Part shown: positions 59,101-64,000 of the stretch, piece by piece
How positions within the stretch are numbered: the first letter of the stretch is position 1
Layout: the number at the start of each line of letters is the position of its first letter
DNA from: Helopsaltes ochotensis
Taxonomy: Eukaryota; Chordata; Aves; Passeriformes; Locustellidae
NCBI GenBank assembly: GCA_013400155.1
Contig: VXBM01000767.1
Coordinates: 138,594 to 202,593, forward strand
Direction of reading: 5' to 3'
DNA length: 64,000 bases
Program-made: the position numbers and the translations under genes
The notes under the pieces: model-generated
What the model saw: the letters and a program-made list of their open reading frames with translations, nothing else
The model's database searches: none
Told to the model about the DNA's origin: nothing

Positions 59101-62100
59101 ATGTTGAGGAAGAAAACCACTTTCTAAAACAAGCTCTTCAATCCAGCTCTTGACTGAGCCACCACAAATTAGGGCAAAACTGATTGAATATTCAAGTGGA
59201 ATGTTTCTCATTACCACTCATGTGCTCTAAGTCTTGCAATTTTCCTTGGATGGCAGTTCTCAAACTGCAGGATATAGGCAGTAATAGGGTGATATGTTTG
59301 AGGCATCAGCACAAGAGCCCTTTATAACTATTTTGGCTAAAGTTACAGCCACGCTTTAGCAAGCCTTAATGTCAGTACATCCTTGCAAATCCTTGCTTGT
59401 AAGTACTCTTTCTGAAGTTCAACTGTGCCCCTGCATTTAGCTTTCAAAAACCCATTCAAAGTGGCAAGTGCTTATTTGTGGCTTTGTGGTTTATTTACAC
59501 ATAAGCATAAAAAATCCCCAGCTAGAAATCTGAAGAATTACTCTAAATGTTTGCAGATACCAGTAAACTGGAAAACAAAGATACTTCTATCAACAAAAGT
59601 ACCTTTTTTTCCTGTTTTCATAATGAGAATTTTAAAAACCTTTATAAAATTAGAAAATTTTCTCTGGACGCCCTTGTAGTTTATGTGAAAACCCTCTAAA
59701 AAAGAAGAGCCCAACAAAAAATGTCTTTTAAGGTAACTTAAAATAAAAATTCTGTTCCCAGACCTGGCACACTGCACTCATATTAGGCCTTTAAATTGCC
59801 CTGCAAGTAGGATTCCTGGGCACCAGATCACAGCAACATGTAGATTCACCAAAAGAAAGAGAAGGAAAGTAAGAATTAAAGACAACCTTGGAAAGCCACT
59901 GGTCTTGACTTACCAAAAGCCAGGCCACGATGCAAGAGAAGCAAATTTGGTACCCACAGTACCAGGACTGTGCAACCCTCAGGCCAGAGCCCTGCACAGC
60001 TTGGGGTGTATCTGTGGCCAAAAACCTACCAGCAACACAAATACATGGAGACATGCTGGAAGATTGTTCCTCTGGATGTTTCTCTTGGAAATGAGATCTA
60101 TTTGGTGTTCTTTGAGACTAAACAAGGCAGATGAATGGCCTCTGAGGTAACTGCTTAAAACCAGCTCTGGGTTGGCTTTTTTGTTTTGTTTTAGATTTTT
60201 CCTGTGATTCACAGGAAAACTTTATGAAATTGTCATTCCTGTTCTATTTTTAAAAGATATCCTTCAGCCTGGCTTTGGGAAATGGTTCCCCTGAAAGCAT
60301 TCCCCAAATATCAACACACCTGAGTTTACAGGATTCTTTGCAATGAACAGATCACCCAAACAAATTATGTTGCCGAGCACAGAATGCACATTCCATCATC
60401 CTGCTTCTGCAGAAAGATGGCTCTGAGGTTTAGATGGAAAGATGCAGGTCAAGCAACAGAGTGGAAACATGAGGAACTCTACAGAGTACCATTGCTGTGG
60501 GACACTACTGTGACATTTCAGAGCAATAAACATATTTTCGTTTTCATACTTGAAATACTGAATATTATTATTTTCCACCATCCCCAACCACACACACAAA
60601 AGTCTTCTTTCTCTAAGGAAGAAAATCAGAAAGGAAATACTTTAAAATAGCTTCAGGTGAAAAGATTTCATTCCTACCTCAGCTATTGAAACTGGATGTT
60701 CCATTTCATGTTTTCTTTAGCATTTTCTGGATGTCATAAGTATCATCATCTGTGTTTCACCATTAAGAAATTCTCAAGTCGGGTTTTCAACTGTCTGTGG
60801 TGAATTTTTTTTCCCCTTCCAACAGAAGGTTTTTCAGCTTGCTGTCAATATTTATGGTTAACCTGGTGCCTTCCTGCCACCACTGAAGAGAAATAATGAG
60901 TACCTGACAGCATGAGCACCACACTGCTTAGGGAGGCTGCTTCCATTGGACAGCAGTTTGGAGAAGCATATTTTATAATTATTAATGCATTGGTATTCCA
61001 ACAAAAGATAGTCTTCTCTTTACTTTCAGACTACACGGCAATAACTTCATCACCATAGTAGTTAAAAACATTATCCTGGTCTGCCAGAATCACTTGCTCG
61101 CAATCTGCAAAGCTGAATGAAAATGTTCCTTCTATTTCCGCTCACTTCACAGATTATTTACGTTTACTTTATCTTAGGATTCATAAACCTCAACCACACT
61201 GACACTACCCCTTCCTTTTTCCCCTGCTCCTTGCACCTCTGTGGGCATGAGCCTTGATTCCCAGCTTCCTACCATAACCACAGCTGGGCTTTAAAGCATC
61301 TCTTGTGCCATCACTGCTGTAGCTGCCTCCCATGTTTGCCAGCCTGCTACAGAGGAGACTGTGGACTTCAGCTCCCACTGCTCTCAGCAGGCACTTGCTG
61401 GTGCACAAAATCTTGCAGGAACATGGCTCACATTAGGTTAGCCCTGTTGTTAAAGCCTGCTTAGCGAATTGCTTTGTCATTCCATTTTTACGAGCAAGAT
61501 GATGACAGGCCTGGATGCAGTTGTTACATCCCTTTCTGTGGCGTTGGGTGAGTGCTTTAATACAGCCCAGACAGAAATCCCAGTCATACCATGCCTCTCA
61601 TTTTGGAGGTGCCACAGCTCTGGGGAGAGGCAGAAGGGTGCAGGGACTGCAGGGGTTCAGGGCCTGACTTCCACAACCACTACATTTTCCTCAGCAGTGC
61701 TCGAGGGGCTGATCAGTGCTAAGGGCCAGCACCCATCCCTCCACTGACACTTGCCCGGTTTCTGTGTTTAGACTAAAAGCCTCAGCTACCCTCTGTGCAT
61801 ATGTGGAGTCCCTTGCACAAAAGAGGCTTTGATCCTTGGAGCCAAATGAGACTCTGATCTTGGTTGGGGCTCATAGGTACAAATGCTGGAGAAATAATAA
61901 CAGATGGAATATCACAGTGATATATTAATTTCCATATAGAGCCATATAGAGTTAATAGGGGAACATTTCTGGGCAAAGATCTCATAAATAAACCAAATGC
62001 GAATGCATAAATAAGTAGAATACAAACACATAGAGCTATTATAAGGGCAGATGTGTGAAACTTTTTTTTGTCTGTATGTTAAGCAGTCCTTGACATCTCT

Positions 62101-63145
62101 TTTAAAATTTATATATTTACACTGGCAGAAGAACAATCCTTTCCACCTAAACTACAGAGAGAAACCTAAAACATGCTGGATAGCTTTACCATCAGATCTA
62201 TTTTGTCTTTCTTTTCAAGTATAATCAAATTCCTTCCCATGCCTACCTGCTCATTACATTTCTGAAGAACTACGTGTTGGAGTCTGAGGAAGGTATTTGA
62301 AATCATATGCTTGCACTGAAGGTAAAAAACCCAAAATCAAGTAATGCCTTCCTGGAAGAAGAAAATCATAACATAAAGAAACATAAGAAATTATACTGGA
62401 ACAAAACCCCAAAGAGCAGGCAAATCTTGGCCCCTACAGAGACACAGGGCTTTCTAACACTGGTGTGTTTTTCTCACTCTCTTTTTCATATCAGAAGCTC
62501 AGACCTCAGTTCCATTTAGGCACATGGAACCCACTGTGGAAGCTGCAAGAAGGGTCCAGGTGCCATCAGCTTCTGCATCATGGTGGCACAGAGGGTGCAA
62601 GATGGGGCCAGAATAATTTCAAGCTCCTCTCACTCAGTCAAGAGTCTAGTATATAAGCAGTGGTGAAAACGTGAACGTTAAAAATTTCTTCTAAAACCAA
62701 AAAATGCTCATAGTTATACAGACACAGGGACTAGGGCTGGTGTGTATTCAACTAAAGGATATTTCTCAAGACAGAGTTTTCACAGATATTCTGGAGCAAT
62801 AAGCACTTTCAACTAATGGCAAAGTATTTTTTATAATTATTTTTGTTAAAGACAATTCTCATTAAAATGTGTACTATAGCTGGAAGCCTACTATCAGTGG
62901 TAAAGGATTTATTATATCTCCTTATACTCCATTGCTTGTAGTTTTCCTTATGTTTCACCTCTCAGCTGACACTTTCCAAGCTTGAAGTATGCCCAGAAAG
63001 AGAATTTTTTGGAAAGCTGAAGAAACTTTCCCTTCAGCTCAGCAGTGCACTTTTAACAAGGGTCCCTCACACAAGCCCGGTAAAACCTGCCTCACTGGAA
63101 CCAAAACCAACACACATTTTGGTGCCTACTGCTGCAATCGGGATG
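56161..63145. other. Unique noncoding DNA, no gene seen
   Basis: About 7 kb without a supportable gene. An A13 run is at 56875-56887, and an AACAACAACATGAACAAC simple stretch is near 57824-57841. A POU octamer ATTTGCAT is at 58743-58750. A phrase at 57885-57970 (CCTCTGAAGTCCATGGGCAG, then GGCCAATCCTTATTGCTGCT) faintly recalls old amniote CR1 3' UTR but is below what I can call. Frames of up to 116 codons (56668-57018) have no domain. Confidence 0.5.
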
Positions 63146-63149
63146 CAGA

Positions 63150-63275
63150 GAAGGAACAAAAGAATTATTCAGCCCGAATGAGGCCGTTGGACCCAGCAGG
63201 CTAAATTCTTCCATGGTGTAAGCCCTCGCAATGTCCCCGAAGCCAATGGGATTACACAGTTTTCCACCCAGGCTG
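63150..63275. mobile_element. Possible old CR1-like 3' UTR fragment
   Basis: The phrases GCTAAATTCTTCCATGGTGT and AAGCCAATGGGATTACACAG resemble the CCAAATTCTG..., GGTGTAACTCC... and GAAGTCAATGGAGTTACAC wording common in old amniote CR1-type 3' regions. Retained CpGs (CCGAATG, CTCGCAATG, CCCCGAAG) would be odd for a neutral old repeat, so it may be a repeat-derived conserved piece. Orientation is not certain. Confidence 0.4.
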
Positions 63276-64000
63276 AGCGAAGCCAGCTCTCTTCCTGCGA
63301 GAGAGCAGCTCAGACCTTTTCTCATCGTTCTCCCTGTTATTTAAAGATTTGTTTTTTGTAGCTGGCAGGCTCTCTCTTTGAAGCCTTCAATCCACAGAGC
63401 GTTCCCCTGTTGTGAGTTTGAAATGTTTTTGTGCCACACAGGCTGCTGGTCCCTCCACACAGGGCTCCATGAGTACTCCCTGCCCTCCTACGCCTCCTCC
63501 CTCCACATGCACATCTCAGCTAAGGTCTTGCCTCTCTTTTTCTCCATTCCAACCATTTCACAAGCTCAGGCAGAAAGCTGGCTGTCTCTACATCTGCAGT
63601 GCAGAAAATGAAGCGTAATTTTAGGAAGGAACAAAGGGATTGGGGTGGAAGGTAGCATATATGCTCCTTAGAAAAGTACGCAGATAGAAAATAAAGATTG
63701 AAGGAGGAGGAACACCTTCCTCATCCTCACAGAACAAGCCTTAGCTGCTCTGAGAGCTGTGTGAAAGCTAAGTTCAATCAGCAGTGAAGAAGAAGGACTA
63801 AAAAGGCAGGTCACAAGAGGTCTGGGTAGAAGCTGGCAGAGCACCCAAACCCAGAGGTACTCTCTGGGGGTCTCCCAGAGGAATCATAACCCTGTCCTGC
63901 AGCCCTGTCCCCCCCAAAGCCCTGGCTCTGCCAGCCTTCTCTTCATCCTGCTGCAGCCCACCTTTTTCCCTTCACTCCCCAGCGCTGCACAAAGCTGGCT
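63276..64000. other. Unique noncoding DNA, no gene seen
   Basis: Short overlapping plus-strand frames (77 and 68 codons at 63378-63618) have no recognisable domain. No repeat is recognised, and the window edge cuts through GC-moderate sequence. Confidence 0.5.

Noticed and set aside
1..64000. tRNA genes, CRISPR arrays, prokaryotic operons, mitochondrial inserts, intact endogenous retroviruses
   Set aside because: No tRNA B-box with a matching cloverleaf, no regularly spaced direct repeats, no ribosome-binding or operon structure, no mitochondrial-like coding sequence and no LTR pair or gag/pol-like frames were seen by eye. Very decayed or solo LTRs cannot be excluded without a library search.

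Overview
The window looks like a gene-poor piece of a bird chromosome, either intergenic or inside a very large intron. The evidence is the repeat content. The only interspersed repeats I can recognise are CR1-type LINEs: young copies ending in the avian-type tail of short CTATGATT-like repeats, and old worn amniote CR1-like 3' ends. I see no mammalian L1, Alu/B1 or tRNA-SINE copies. CpG is depleted almost everywhere, and base composition alternates between AT-rich unique DNA and modest GC-rich patches. I cannot name the species, the chromosome or the flanking gene from sequence alone.

No protein-coding gene can be supported. Every open frame is short, and the longest (240 codons, minus strand near 41 kb) is partly antisense CR1. 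None looks like a conserved exon. The only protein-like translations are decayed CR1 reverse transcriptase (RT) fragments. I see no tRNA, rRNA, CRISPR array or credible small RNA gene.

Layout. 0-5.7 kb is unique DNA with a pyrimidine tract (3.4 kb) and an A37 run (3.6 kb). A minus-strand internal CR1 RT fragment lies at 5.7-6.0 kb. It is followed by the most striking unique region, a CpG-rich block (6.15-6.66 kb) joined to an AT-rich block dense in homeodomain/POU-like cores (6.66-7.0 kb). 7-12 kb holds unique DNA, an old CR1-like tail (9.4 kb) and a minus-strand CR1 3' end (10.6 kb). 12-20 kb is unique DNA with regulatory-looking patches near 12.0-12.65 and 18.6 kb. 20.9-22.7 kb has three long poly(A) tracts, including a pure A77. 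23.7-27 kb has two more regulatory-looking patches. 28.6-28.8 kb carries a diverged tandem repeat that forms a nested inverted repeat. 31.9-35.4 kb is AT-rich and contains a perfect inverted pair of POU octamers (33.23-33.25 kb). 40.8-41.7 kb has a small palindrome-bearing patch, then a plus-strand CR1 3' end. 43.6-45.7 kb has AT-rich patches and an old CR1 tail. 49.5-51.3 kb is the largest repeat, a 5'-truncated minus-strand CR1 of about 1.8 kb with an inactivated RT. 51.3-64 kb is unique DNA with one more AT-rich patch (53 kb), an 18-bp palindrome (56 kb) and an old CR1-like tail (63.2 kb).

The patches called regulatory are inferred from sequence texture alone (homeodomain/POU cores, palindromes, retained CpGs, no repeat signature), not from an alignment. 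Many such patches in a gene-free interval would fit a regulatory desert around a developmental gene, but that is a hypothesis. I did not find a convincing new biological system. The best leads are the CpG/AT-rich pair at 6.15-7.0 kb, the mirrored octamers at 33.2 kb and the nested hairpin at 28.7 kb.
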